NCBI GenBank assembly: GCA_048267965.1
Contig: JBLWWK010000001.1
Span: 620,001 to 684,000, forward strand
Source of the DNA: GCA-2705995 sp048267965
GTDB taxonomy: Bacteria > Bacteroidota > Bacteroidia > Flavobacteriales_G > Salibacteraceae
Length of the DNA: 64,000 nucleotides
Reading direction: 5' to 3'
Part shown: positions 34,639 to 42,535 of the stretch, piece by piece
How the letters are laid out: each line of letters begins with the position of its first letter
Numbering within the stretch: the stretch's first letter is position 1
Notes under the pieces: model-generated
What the model saw: only the letters and a program-made list of their open reading frames with translations
Database searches by the model: none
What the model was told of the DNA's origin: nothing
Translations under genes and position numbers: made by a program

Positions 34639-34848
34639 ATGAAAAAAGCAATAATTCTTTCAATAGCCACCATTTGTATCATGGGTGCATGTGGTAATGA
34701 AACTCAAAGTAAATCGAAATCGGTTCCTACCAACCAGAAAAGAAAAGATGTAGAGAATGAGACTCCACTTAAAAGTAAGCAAGAGTTAGAAAAAGCAAGA
34801 AAAGTAGATAGTTTAAGACAAGTAAAAGAACATGGACATGCGCATTAA
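34639..34848 (+). CDS. Small lipoprotein with His-rich C-terminal tail
   Basis: This 69-residue protein has the lipoprotein signal MKKAIILSIATICIMGAC, a charged linker and the C-terminal HGHAH. Its signal region is closely related to that of the lipoprotein at 36295 at both protein and DNA level. The tail could bind the exported metal. It overlaps the HupE/UreJ-like gene by 17 bp, so it is translationally linked to it. Confidence 0.75.
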   Translation: MKKAIILSIATICIMGACGNETQSKSKSVPTNQKRKDVENETPLKSKQELEKARKVDSLRQVKEHGHAH

Positions 34849-35563
34849 CTTAAAAGCTTTTTACGCCTCTGTTTTTCAAGAAAGAAACACGCTGCTAATG
34901 GTGTTTATAGCGATCTTTTCTTTTGTGGGAAGCAACGTTTATGCACATGGAGTAGATGAAAACACGCAGACTTTTTTAACAGGAAATAGCGGAGTTGCTT
35001 TTGTTCCGTTTTTATACATCGGTGCTAAGCACATGATTACAGGGTACGATCATTTACTCTTCTTGGTAGGTGTAATTTTCTTTTTATACCGAACCAAAGA
35101 GATTTTGCTCTATGTAAGTATGTTTACCATTGGCCATAGTGCTACTCTGTTACTAGGTGTAATGGCCAACATGGCAATTAACGCCTATTTAATAGATGCC
35201 ATAATTGCCTTGTCAATTGTTTACAAGGGTTTTGATAACCTTGGCGGTTTTCAGCGTTTTTTCAGAAAACAACCCAATACCAAAGCGGCAGTGCTTGTTT
35301 TTGGTCTTTTCCACGGTTTTGGTCTTGCTAGCAAACTGCAAGAGTTTCAGTTTGATCGTACAGGTCTGCTTACCAATTTAATAGGGTTTAATATCGGTGT
35401 AGAAATTGGCCAATTTCTGGCTCTTGCCTTAGTGCTAATCATTATCAGTATTTGGAGAAAGCAAAAAAGTTTTATGCGCTTTGCTACGCTCACCAATACA
35501 CTATTAATGGCAGCCGGTTTTTTACTGTTAGGTTTTCAACTCACAGGATTTTTCAACTCATAA
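34832..35563 (+). CDS. HupE/UreJ-family membrane protein (Ni/Co permease-like)
   Basis: The 243-residue protein has about six membrane segments after an N-terminal signal-like region. The family motif is GAKHMITGYDHLLFLVGVIFF, with His and Asp in the first core helix, followed by FTIGHSATLLLG and FGLFHGFGLASKLQ, all typical of HupE/UreJ_2 proteins that move Ni2+ or Co2+. The position in a CzcA cluster supports a metal role. Direction of transport is not known. Confidence 0.88.
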   Translation: MDMRINLKAFYASVFQERNTLLMVFIAIFSFVGSNVYAHGVDENTQTFLTGNSGVAFVPFLYIGAKHMITGYDHLLFLVGVIFFLYRTKEILLYVSMFTIGHSATLLLGVMANMAINAYLIDAIIALSIVYKGFDNLGGFQRFFRKQPNTKAAVLVFGLFHGFGLASKLQEFQFDRTGLLTNLIGFNIGVEIGQFLALALVLIIISIWRKQKSFMRFATLTNTLLMAAGFLLLGFQLTGFFNS

Positions 35564-35573
35564 TTATAACATC

Positions 35574-36197
35574 ATGCAACAAGAAATATTAGATAAAAAA
35601 CAACTGATTAAAGCAATTGTACTTTCAGCAGTAATAGGAGCACTTGTGCTGGTAGTAGCAGTTATGCCGGCAGAATACGGCATAGATCCTACTGGTGCAG
35701 GTAAAGTTTTAGGATTCGATAAACTATACATTCCAGATCAAGAAAACGAAACGGTTGAGGTTTCTACTAACCGCAGCGGTTTACCCTTGGTTCGAATAGA
35801 AAAAGTGGGATCTGGCCAAAATGTACCTGTTCCTGAAGAAGTGGAACTTCCGGCTCCTTCTCAAAATTTGCCTTTTAGAACAGATGAAATATCGATTACG
35901 ATTCCTGCCAAAAAGGGAATAGAATACAAGTTTGATATGCTTAAGCACGGCAAAGTCAAATACGATTGGGTAACCAATAACGGGTTGGTTTATATCGATT
36001 TTCATGGTGAAGTGAAACAACAGGTAAAACCAAAACAAACCTATTACGAAAGCTATACAATAGGGTATGCTAATAATATGGCTGGTAGTTTACTTGCTCC
36101 GTTTGAAGGGCCACATGGCTGGTATTTTAGAAACGACTCTAATGAGCCTATTGAAATCACGATTCGTCTCGAAGGTGAATATGCGCTAAAAGGATAA
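35574..36197 (+). CDS. Single-pass membrane-anchor protein of the metal-efflux cluster
   Basis: The 207-residue protein has one N-terminal membrane helix (AIVLSAVIGALVLVVAVMPAEYGIDPTGAG) and a beta-rich extracytoplasmic domain (ITIPAKKGIEYKFDMLKHGKVKYDWVTNNGLVYIDFHGE). This matches proteins annotated as transmembrane anchor proteins beside RND metal pumps. The molecular role is unknown. It starts 10 bp after the HupE-like gene. Confidence 0.82.
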   Translation: MQQEILDKKQLIKAIVLSAVIGALVLVVAVMPAEYGIDPTGAGKVLGFDKLYIPDQENETVEVSTNRSGLPLVRIEKVGSGQNVPVPEEVELPAPSQNLPFRTDEISITIPAKKGIEYKFDMLKHGKVKYDWVTNNGLVYIDFHGEVKQQVKPKQTYYESYTIGYANNMAGSLLAPFEGPHGWYFRNDSNEPIEITIRLEGEYALKG

Positions 36198-36224
36198 ACA
36201 GTTTAGATAATTAAAGAAATAAGA

Positions 36225-36278
36225 CCTGAGGCAGAGTGAAAGAGTGAAGTGAAAAGTTGAATTCACTCTGCCTACAGG
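36225..36278. repeat. Long hairpin in the gap after the metal-efflux cluster
   Basis: AGGCAGAGTGAA (36229-36240) pairs perfectly with TTCACTCTGCCT (36262-36273). Outer CCTG/CAGG adds four more pairs across a one-base bulge. The loop is 21 nt. No T-run follows, so it is not a clear Rho-independent terminator; it may be an RNA-stability element or a terminator of another type. Confidence 0.7.
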
Positions 36279-36294
36279 CACTAATAGCAAAAAG

Positions 36295-36819
36295 ATGAAA
36301 AAGACCATTGTTCTTTTAGTAGCCGCCATTTGCATCATGAGTGCATGTGCTAGCGAAACTAAAAGCACCTCGAAAACGCCCAGAGAAAGCAAGCCACAAC
36401 AACAGGCTACAACTACTAAGGCTGTTTCTAATTCGTTACCAGTGAAGGTGGAGATGGCTACCGATCAAAGTGAGTATAAACTGAACGATTCAATTCGGCT
36501 TTCTATGAGCGTTTCGAATTTTTCTAACGAAACCGTTACCTTCTTACCGTGGGGTTCACCACTCGAAAATGGGTTTACAAATGATTGCTTAGTAATTGTA
36601 TACGAGAAAGATACTCTGCCTTATCACGGTATAATGGTGAAGAGAATGGCTCCTACAGAAAAAGACTACATCTCTTTGCAACCCAACCAAAGTTTCACGG
36701 GCTCGGTAGTAGTGCAGAATGGCTACCCAATAAAATCTAGCGGAGTTTATACTCTTCAGTTTGTAGGATCCTTCTCGAACCTACCAGCGTCTAACCAAGT
36801 TCAATTTGAAGTACACTAA
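36295..36819 (+). CDS. Lipoprotein with BsuPI-like Ig-fold domain
   Basis: The 174-residue protein has a lipoprotein signal MKKTIVLLVAAICIMSAC and a low-complexity linker (~20-45). The single beta domain (VKVEMATDQSEYKLNDSIRLSMSVSNFSNETVTFLPW...) resembles the intracellular proteinase inhibitor BsuPI family (PF12690) by pattern. Its signal peptide is a near copy of that at 34639, pointing to duplication. A role in metal resistance is possible but not shown. Confidence 0.7.
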   Translation: MKKTIVLLVAAICIMSACASETKSTSKTPRESKPQQQATTTKAVSNSLPVKVEMATDQSEYKLNDSIRLSMSVSNFSNETVTFLPWGSPLENGFTNDCLVIVYEKDTLPYHGIMVKRMAPTEKDYISLQPNQSFTGSVVVQNGYPIKSSGVYTLQFVGSFSNLPASNQVQFEVH

Positions 36820-36820
36820 T

Positions 36821-37669
36821 ATGAGAAAAAGAATAAACGGACTTTTCTTTTTGTTGTTGATTGTTGGAGCTTGTAAACCCATTGAAAACGAAGATTTTAA
36901 AGGAGAGTCTAATGTGAGCATGATTTCGTTCAATTTAAGATACGATGAACCTGAAGACAACGAAAATCAATGGAGCAATAGAAAAGAAGCCTGCGTAAAA
37001 ATGATGAGAACAGAGATGCCTTCTGTTTTGGGAATTCAAGAAGGGTTATACAACCAAGTGAGTTATTTGAATGATGAGCTAACCAATTACGATTTTGTTG
37101 GAGTTGGCAGAGATGATGGGCATTCAGGCGGAGAATATGCGGCCATTTTTTATGATTCTACACTTTTCGAGGTGGTTGAATACAACAATTTCTGGCTGAG
37201 TGAAACCAGTGATTATCCTTCTATTGGTTGGGATGCCAACAACATTCGCATTTGTACTTGGGCGCGTTTAAAAGATAAACTCTTAGGCAAAGAGTTTTAT
37301 GTTTTTAACACCCATTTAGATCACAAAGGAAGAAAAGCACAAGAAGAGTCGAGTAAGTTGATTATGAGAAAGATAAATGAGATTGTGAATCAGAAAGATC
37401 CCGTTTTTTTAATGGGCGATTTCAATATGCTAATCGGGAACTCAAAATTAGAACCGATAATTTCGAATTTATACAGTGCTCAGCGTTTCGCTAAAATTAG
37501 TGACGACAACTATTCTTACAATGCTTTTGGGGTGTCGATTATCAGCAGAAACATCGATTTTATTTTTTATCGAAATGCAGAAGCGTTAGCGTATAAAACC
37601 CTTGTGGGCGATTATGGAGTAGAATATATATCAGACCATTATCCCATTATTTCTCATTTTAATTATTAG
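36821..37669 (+). CDS. Exported endonuclease/exonuclease/phosphatase-family protein
   Basis: About 282 residues from ATG 36821, 1 bp after the previous stop. The lipobox is LFFLLLIVGAC. Catalytic motifs of the EEP fold are present: SFNLRYDEPEDNENQWSNRK, GIQEG (Glu, metal ligand), NTHLDHKGRKAQEES, LMGDFN (Asp/Asn) and the C-terminal SDHYPI (Asp-His pair). It is most like the secreted phosphodiesterases of Bacteroidota that act on nucleic acids, sphingomyelin or phospho-sugars. Substrate unknown. Confidence 0.9.
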   Translation: MRKRINGLFFLLLIVGACKPIENEDFKGESNVSMISFNLRYDEPEDNENQWSNRKEACVKMMRTEMPSVLGIQEGLYNQVSYLNDELTNYDFVGVGRDDGHSGGEYAAIFYDSTLFEVVEYNNFWLSETSDYPSIGWDANNIRICTWARLKDKLLGKEFYVFNTHLDHKGRKAQEESSKLIMRKINEIVNQKDPVFLMGDFNMLIGNSKLEPIISNLYSAQRFAKISDDNYSYNAFGVSIISRNIDFIFYRNAEALAYKTLVGDYGVEYISDHYPIISHFNY

Positions 37670-37673
37670 ACAG

Positions 37674-38369
37674 ATGAAAAGGTTGTTTTTCATGATAATG
37701 CTCTGTTTAACCTATAGCCAGTCGAATGCGCAGAGTGAAAAAGATTGGCCTTCAATTCCGGGTTTTACCCCAACGTTGCCCACCACGTTAACCAACCGAG
37801 GCACGCTGATAGGTGTAGTTAGTTTGGCGGCTCTATCGTATTGCTTAGAAGAGTTAGTGTTTAAAAAACAGGAGAATATAAATTTTTATTCTACCCGATT
37901 GGGAATGAATAACGAGTATGCTTGGGGCTTAAACAATGTGTGGCATCAAAATGTGGGAATAGAACACCGCGTTGCTAGCTGGTATTCTATTTCTGCCGAA
38001 TTCACCCTACAAGAATGGGCAAATCGTACGCCAATCTTATCTTCTGAAGATAAGTACGGAATAGGGCTGGGTTTAATGTCTTATTTCAGATGGTATTTAC
38101 TCGGTGAAAAGAGAATTAGTCCGTACATTGAGTATGGTCTGGGTGTATTTCAGGGCGTAAAAAAGTTCCCGTTCAATGGGTCAAAATTTACGTTTAACCA
38201 CTCAACGTTAATTGGAGTAGAATACACGTTTAAAAACGAAAGCAATTTAAGATTAGGATACGGAAATTTTAATCAAACCAATTATAATTTGCTCAGCTCA
38301 AACCCAAGTTATAATGGCAATGGTTTTAGCATTGGGTATGCTTTTAGAATAAATAAGAAGAAAAGTTAA
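37674..38369 (+). CDS. Outer-membrane beta-barrel-like protein, unknown function
   Basis: The 231-residue protein has the signal peptide MKRLFFMIMLCLTYSQSNAQ. Alternating aromatic strands follow (YSISAEFTLQEWAN, GLGLMSYFRWYLLG, SPYIEYGLGVFQG, FNHSTLIGVEYTF, NGFSIGYAFRIN), as in small outer-membrane barrels of the OmpA/acyloxyacyl-hydrolase type. It starts 4 bp after the phosphodiesterase gene, so it is probably co-transcribed. Confidence 0.75.
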   Translation: MKRLFFMIMLCLTYSQSNAQSEKDWPSIPGFTPTLPTTLTNRGTLIGVVSLAALSYCLEELVFKKQENINFYSTRLGMNNEYAWGLNNVWHQNVGIEHRVASWYSISAEFTLQEWANRTPILSSEDKYGIGLGLMSYFRWYLLGEKRISPYIEYGLGVFQGVKKFPFNGSKFTFNHSTLIGVEYTFKNESNLRLGYGNFNQTNYNLLSSNPSYNGNGFSIGYAFRINKKKS

Positions 38370-38375
38370 CCAAAG

Positions 38376-38396
38376 AGAGGCAGATCATTTGCCTCT
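38376..38396. terminator. Weak hairpin terminator candidate
   Basis: AGAGGCA / TGCCTCT with a 7-nt loop lies 6 bp after the barrel gene stop. There is only a short T/A tail. Confidence 0.45.
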
Positions 38397-38457
38397 TAAA
38401 CCTCTTAATTAAACAGAAATTCTTTACCCATCAAATTACTCATTTCTCAATAAGAAT

Positions 38458-38465
38458 TACATTTG
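38458..38465 (+). promoter_or_regulatory. Bacteroidota-type -7 element before the TPP riboswitch
   Basis: TACATTTG fits TAnnTTTG. It lies about 6-8 bp before the first conserved riboswitch bases, which suits a start of transcription near 38472. No clear TTG -33 element is seen at the right distance. The same octamer is found before the iron operon at 52466. Confidence 0.6.
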
Positions 38466-38470
38466 CGGCA

Positions 38471-38556
38471 AATGGGGTGCCCACAAAAAGTTGGGCTGAG
38501 ATGATACCCAGGAGCTCGGCTCCGCACCTGATCCAGGTAATGCTGGCGTAGGGATT
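38471..38556 (+). ncRNA. TPP riboswitch (THI box)
   Basis: It shows the conserved TPP aptamer pieces in order: GGGGTGCC at 38474-38481, GGGCTGAGATGATACCC at 38493-38509, a short variable hairpin GGAGCTCGGCTCC, then ACCTGATCCAGGTAATGC at 38526-38543 and GGCGTAGGGA at 38545-38554. The 3' strand of P1 is the final GTAGGGATT-type segment. It precedes pnuT by 64 bp. A small AT-rich hairpin (GTTTTTA/TAAAAAC, 38562-38582) downstream could be part of the expression platform. High thiamine diphosphate should lower expression of the two downstream genes. Confidence 0.95.
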
Positions 38557-38619
38557 ATTCAGTTTTTATCTTTCGTAAAAACGCGGATCATCTCCTCATT
38601 TCATTGAAAAACAAACACA

Positions 38620-39225
38620 ATGATAGAGGAATTATTTTCAGAATTAACATGGCTTCAAGCGGTAGGAACCGCCTTCGGTATAGTTCAAGTTTTGCTGGCT
38701 CGGCAAAATAATACCAACACCTATTTATTCGGTATCGCATCGATACTCATTAGCATGTGGGTGTTGTATCAAAGTGCACTCTACGCAGATATTTTGCTCA
38801 ATATGTATTACTTGGTAATGAGTATTTACGGGTGGTTTTTCTGGAAATTTGGAAAGCAAAAAGAGCAAGCGCCCATTTCTACTGTAGACAAAATGGAATT
38901 TTTAAAAGCCAACGGAATTGTGGTGGCTTGTTTTGCGCTGATGAGTTATTGGCTCTATTTCCACACCGATTCTGATGTGCCCATTTGGGATGCTGTTGTA
39001 GTGGCTTTTGCTTGGGCAGGCATGTGGTTAATGGCCAAAAGAAAAATCGAAAATTGGATTTATCTCAACATTAGCAATATCATCTCTATTCCGCTGCTGC
39101 TCTACAAAGAGCTATACATTTATGCAGGTATGTCTGTGTTCTTGTTTATGGTAGGAACCTCTGGCTACCTGAAATGGAGAAAATTGATTAACGATACTAA
39201 AAACACCCGCTATGCAACTACATAA
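38620..39225 (+). CDS. pnuT: PnuC-family transporter, predicted thiamine transporter PnuT
   Basis: The 201-residue membrane protein of the PnuC family has about seven helices. Family segments are YADILLNMYYLVMSIYGWFFW and the C-terminal WIYLNISNIISIPLLLYKELYIYAGMSVFLFM. PnuC members take up nicotinamide riboside, but those behind a TPP riboswitch in Bacteroidota are thiamine transporters (PnuT); the aptamer 64 bp upstream supports this. It overlaps the next gene by 14 bp. Confidence 0.9.
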   Translation: MIEELFSELTWLQAVGTAFGIVQVLLARQNNTNTYLFGIASILISMWVLYQSALYADILLNMYYLVMSIYGWFFWKFGKQKEQAPISTVDKMEFLKANGIVVACFALMSYWLYFHTDSDVPIWDAVVVAFAWAGMWLMAKRKIENWIYLNISNIISIPLLLYKELYIYAGMSVFLFMVGTSGYLKWRKLINDTKNTRYATT

Positions 39226-40207
39226 AGAATGGCTTACAGATGCTGCTCAGTTTAGACCCGAAGTTCTCGAATGGATTCAAAAACACAATTTTTGGAATAT
39301 TTGGGTTCCTACCGAATTTGGTGGTGAAGAACTAACTTTTACTCAAGGTTTAGAGAAATTACAATCGCTTGCAAGAGTTGATGGTAGCCTCGGCTGGACG
39401 GTCACTTTATGCAGCGGAGCCAATTTTTTTATTGGCAACTTACCTCCCGAAACGGTGAAAGAATACTTTGCACAACCGGCCATTTTTGGCGGAAGTGGTG
39501 GCCAATTCGGAACGGCAGAAAAAGTAGAGGGCGGCTACCAACTCAACGGAAAGTGGCGCTATGCAACGGGTGCATCTTACCTTACGCATTTTACGCTCAA
39601 CGCAAGAATTACCGAAAATGGCAAAGAAATTTTGCAAAAAGATGGAACACCGCAATTTTTATCGTTTGTGATTCCTGCCCGTGAAGTAACCATTGTAGAA
39701 GACTGGAAAACCATGGGATTACAAGCATCGGCTACCCACTCATTTACCGTAAATAATGTGATTGCTCCTGAGCGATACAGCTTTGTTTACAATCAATTTT
39801 ATTTACAACAGCCGGTTTATAAAATTCACTTTTCGGTATTTGCAGATTTTACACTTTTGGTGAATTACATTGGCATGGCAGAACATTTCTTAGCCATTGC
39901 AGAGCGCATTAACCAGCACCAATCGGCAGCTTTAAAATTGGCCATTTCTAAAGCCAATGCGTTTGTGAAAACACAAAGTGAGCAAATAGAATTACTTGTT
40001 CAGAAGGAACGCAATTTCGATGAAGTGGAAATGAGTCAAATACATCAAAAAGCATCTCTTTTGGTGAAATCACTGTCAGAAGGCATTGTAAAAGTGTATC
40101 CGTTTTTAGGAGTAAAAGGCAGCACTCAAGGCACTGAACTCAACCAAGTTTTTAGAGATTATTTTACCGCTACCCAACACCATATTTTTACGGAAAGAAG
40201 AAGTTGA
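39212..40207 (+). CDS. Acyl-CoA-dehydrogenase-like flavoprotein under TPP control
   Basis: The 331-residue protein has the acyl-CoA dehydrogenase / flavin monooxygenase (HsaA/DszC-like) fold: FWNIWVPTEFGGEELTFTQGLEKLQSLARVDGSLGWT, then GFGxx-like IFGGSGGQFGTAEKVEGGYQLNGKWRYATGASYLTHF, then KTMGLQASATHSFTVNN. It is shorter than the usual ~380-400, mostly at the N-terminus. It overlaps pnuT by 14 bp and thus is controlled by the TPP riboswitch. A part in thiamine or thiamine-fragment salvage is possible (inference). I know of no standard pathway enzyme of this family there. Confidence 0.82.
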   Translation: MQLHKEWLTDAAQFRPEVLEWIQKHNFWNIWVPTEFGGEELTFTQGLEKLQSLARVDGSLGWTVTLCSGANFFIGNLPPETVKEYFAQPAIFGGSGGQFGTAEKVEGGYQLNGKWRYATGASYLTHFTLNARITENGKEILQKDGTPQFLSFVIPAREVTIVEDWKTMGLQASATHSFTVNNVIAPERYSFVYNQFYLQQPVYKIHFSVFADFTLLVNYIGMAEHFLAIAERINQHQSAALKLAISKANAFVKTQSEQIELLVQKERNFDEVEMSQIHQKASLLVKSLSEGIVKVYPFLGVKGSTQGTELNQVFRDYFTATQHHIFTERRS

Positions 40208-40267
40208 ATCCTTTTTATCATGAATTCATCTTCTCTGCCTAGTTGAAGAGTATTTGGGCGAAAAAAA

Positions 40268-40299
40268 GAAAGCTTGTTCGATTATTCGAACAAGCTTTC
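40268..40299. terminator. Bidirectional terminator between convergent genes
   Basis: A 14-bp perfect stem, GAAAGCTTGTTCGA / TCGAACAAGCTTTC, with a TTAT loop. A-run before and partial T-run after suit both directions. It overlaps the last codons of the DUF2461 gene. Confidence 0.85.
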
Positions 40300-40971
40300 A
40301 CCGTTTAAATCGGTAGTGAGGTATTCGGTCATGGCAGTGAGAAAAGGCATCATTTTCTGGAAACCTTCGGCTACTTTAAGTGCAAAATCTTCGGCTAATA
40401 CTTCTTGGTCTGTGAACGGGTGAGTTACCAAAAACTGCTTGTAGCGCAACAAGTCGATTTCAGGATGATCTTTTTCAAAACCTTTAGGAGATGTTTTTAA
40501 TTGTTCACCTTTTAATTCTTGAAAATATTGGTTGAATTCTGCTGTGCTAATAGCATCACGCAGAAGGCTAGAATCTGCTTCAATTTGTTTTCGAATGTGC
40601 AGTAAATCTTCTTTGTTGGGAGCCCAAAAACCGCCAATAATAAAAGATTGGTGGTTGGGTTCTATGTGAAAACCCAAACCGCCTCTTCGCAATATACCGG
40701 CACGTCTTAAGTATCCGCCCCAGTGGGTTTTGTGAGGTGTTTTGTTTTTCGAAAAACGAACATCCCGATAAATTCGATAAAGTGATTTTTTTCCGTTCGG
40801 TGTTTCAATTACATCGAAGTCGTTAACGTGTTCCTTCACTTGGTCTGCAAAGGCAATCATTTCTTTTCTAGATGCTTCGTAACGCTCTTTGTTTTGATCG
40901 AACCATGGTTTTTGGTTGTTTTCTTTTAGGTCGAGAAGAAACGAAAAAGTGGTATTTGTAATGCGAGACAT
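40282..40971 (-). CDS. DUF2461 / TIGR02453 family protein
   Basis: The 229-residue protein matches DUF2461 by its N-terminal FLLDLKENNQKPWFDQNKERYEAS, the middle RIYRDVRFSKNKTPHKTHWGGYLRR, GGLGFHIEPNHQSFIIGGFW, and the C-terminal RYKQFLVTHPFTDQEVL. It is cytosolic. The function of this widespread family is not known. It ends inside the terminator shared with the convergent flavoprotein gene. Confidence 0.9.
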   Translation of the reverse strand: MSRITNTTFSFLLDLKENNQKPWFDQNKERYEASRKEMIAFADQVKEHVNDFDVIETPNGKKSLYRIYRDVRFSKNKTPHKTHWGGYLRRAGILRRGGLGFHIEPNHQSFIIGGFWAPNKEDLLHIRKQIEADSSLLRDAISTAEFNQYFQELKGEQLKTSPKGFEKDHPEIDLLRYKQFLVTHPFTDQEVLAEDFALKVAEGFQKMMPFLTAMTEYLTTDLNGESLFE

Positions 40972-41056
40972 ATACTTGAAGTTTGAGTTAAAAGTCGATA
41001 AAACGTGGTGAAGCGGAGTTTACGCGAAGTAAACAAGTTGCTATTTTGTATGCGGT

Positions 41057-41560
41057 ATGAAAAACATCGAAGTTCGAGCTTTAACCGTTAACGATGCGGT
41101 TTTGTTGCACCAATTAATGACCAGTAAAAAATGGCATCAGTTAATTGGTGATCGAGGCGTGCGCACGGTAAAAGATGCCGAAAATTACATTCGCGAAAAG
41201 ATGCATCCTACGCTTTCGGTAAAAGGATTTGTGAGTCATGTTATAATCGATGAAGAATCGGGCAAAGAAGTGGGCACTTGCAGCCTTCACGATAGAGCGG
41301 GTGTAGAGGGTTTAGATATTGGTTATGCAATTTTGCCTGAGTTTGAAAACCAAGGGTTTGCCACTGCAGGAGCGCGAAAAATGGTAGAATTAGCTTTTCG
41401 AAAATATGCTGTAAACAGAATAAATGCCATTACAACCGATCAAAATTTGGGCTCTTGTAGAGTGCTCGAAAAACTCGGTTTTGTTCACCAAGGCTATTTA
41501 CAAATTGCAGGCATTGATCACGAATTAAAACTCTATCGATTACTCAGAAAAAACGCTTAG
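41057..41560 (+). CDS. GNAT acetyltransferase, RimJ/RimL-like
   Basis: The 167-residue protein has the RimJ/RimL-type signature GYAILPEFENQGFATAGARKMVELAFR and the C-terminal NRINAITTDQNLGSCRVLEKLGFVHQGYL. It probably acetylates protein N-termini or an amino-containing metabolite. It is monocistronic. A palindromic AT-rich hairpin follows at 41578-41599. Confidence 0.9.
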   Translation: MKNIEVRALTVNDAVLLHQLMTSKKWHQLIGDRGVRTVKDAENYIREKMHPTLSVKGFVSHVIIDEESGKEVGTCSLHDRAGVEGLDIGYAILPEFENQGFATAGARKMVELAFRKYAVNRINAITTDQNLGSCRVLEKLGFVHQGYLQIAGIDHELKLYRLLRKNA

Positions 41561-41577
41561 ATTTTTACACGAATAGT

Positions 41578-41599
41578 CTTTTTATAGACCTATAAAAAG
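41578..41599. terminator. AT-rich perfect hairpin after the GNAT gene
   Basis: CTTTTTATAG-AC-CTATAAAAAG, a 10-bp perfect stem. It is weak for a terminator because of low G+C; it could instead be an operator for the VOC gene downstream. Confidence 0.5.
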
Positions 41600-41684
41600 G
41601 AATCTGAAAGCTTGAGAAGTGTTTGCCATTTTCGTGTTATTTTTAACGACAATTCTTGAGCAAACATTAAAAACCGAATTTTAG

Positions 41685-42077
41685 ATGAAGTTAGGATACA
41701 CCATTTTATACGTTGAAGAAGTAGAAAAAACCGTTGAGTTTTACGAGCAAGCTTTCGGGTTTGAACGCAAAATGATAACCCCTCAAAACGATTATGCTGA
41801 GCTGATTACGGGCGAAACTACTTTAGCATTTGCCTCGCACGAGTTAGGAAAAGCCAACTTTAAAAACGGGTTTACCAAAAGTTCAAAAAATCAACTTCCG
41901 TTCGGAATTGAGCTTGCATTGGTGACAGAAAACATCGAAGCTGATTTTCAAAAAGCGATAGATGCAGGAGCCACAGAACTCGAACCCATTACAGAAAAAC
42001 CATGGGGACAAAAAGTGGGGTATTTGCGAGATATTAACGGTTTTCTGCTCGAGATTTGCACGCCTGTTGCGAGTTAA
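41685..42077 (+). CDS. VOC-superfamily (glyoxalase/bleomycin-resistance-like) protein
   Basis: The 130-residue protein has the paired beta-alpha-beta-beta-beta units: MKLGYTILYVEEVEKTVEFYEQAFGFERK and IELALVTENIEADFQKAIDAGATELEPITEKPWGQKVGYLRDINGFLLEICTP. Glu near the C-terminus (LLEIC) is a usual metal ligand. Substrate unknown; the family includes isomerases, dioxygenases and antibiotic-binding proteins. Confidence 0.9.
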   Translation: MKLGYTILYVEEVEKTVEFYEQAFGFERKMITPQNDYAELITGETTLAFASHELGKANFKNGFTKSSKNQLPFGIELALVTENIEADFQKAIDAGATELEPITEKPWGQKVGYLRDINGFLLEICTPVAS

Positions 42078-42167
42078 GTGTTTTAGAGTATCCAAGCTGA
42101 AAAAGTCAGTTTTTATCTAATTAGCCGGTTTTACTTAAAAAAGACAGTAAAAAGTTTCTCTCTTTTC

Positions 42168-42176
42168 GGTAGGAAC
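42168..42176. repeat. GGTAGGAAC motif, last intergenic copy before island 2
   Basis: CGGTAGGAACG in the gap between the VOC gene and the MazE-like gene. It is one base short of the full 10-mer. Confidence 0.55.
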
Positions 42177-42289
42177 GCAAGGACTATTTATTCGAGGTTT
42201 TTCGCTTTAAGAGGGAGTTGGCATTAATACGGAATGAATTTTGAAACTCCAACTGCATGTATTTACTTTGTAATAACATTTTAGAAGTT

Positions 42290-42535
42290 ATGGAAGCATC
42301 AATAATCAAAATCGGAAATTCAAAAGGACTTCGTTTGAGTAAGACCATTTTGGAAAAATACAACATTAAAGACAAGGTTGAACTTATCCTCGAAAAAGAA
42401 CAAATTATTCTTAAACCAGTTGCTTCGCCTAGAAAAAATTGGGAAAAAGAATTTAAGAAAATGAGTGAAAACGGAGACGATAAGTTGCTGATGAACGATG
42501 TGTTCGATGATGAAAACCTTGAAGAATGGATTTAA
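42290..42535 (+). CDS. MazE/AbrB-type antitoxin
   Basis: About 81 residues from ATG 42290. The N-terminal SpoVT-AbrB fold reads ASIIKIGNSKGLRLSKTILEKYNIKDKVELILEKEQIILKP; the C-terminal acidic tail (DKLLMNDVFDDENLEEWI) is typical for toxin binding. It overlaps the MazF-like gene by 10 bp and should repress the pair by binding its own promoter. Confidence 0.93.
   Translation: MEASIIKIGNSKGLRLSKTILEKYNIKDKVELILEKEQIILKPVASPRKNWEKEFKKMSENGDDKLLMNDVFDDENLEEWI

Noticed and set aside
41578..41599. Clear intrinsic terminator after the GNAT gene
   Set aside because: The stem is perfect but almost all A/T, so it was listed only with low confidence.
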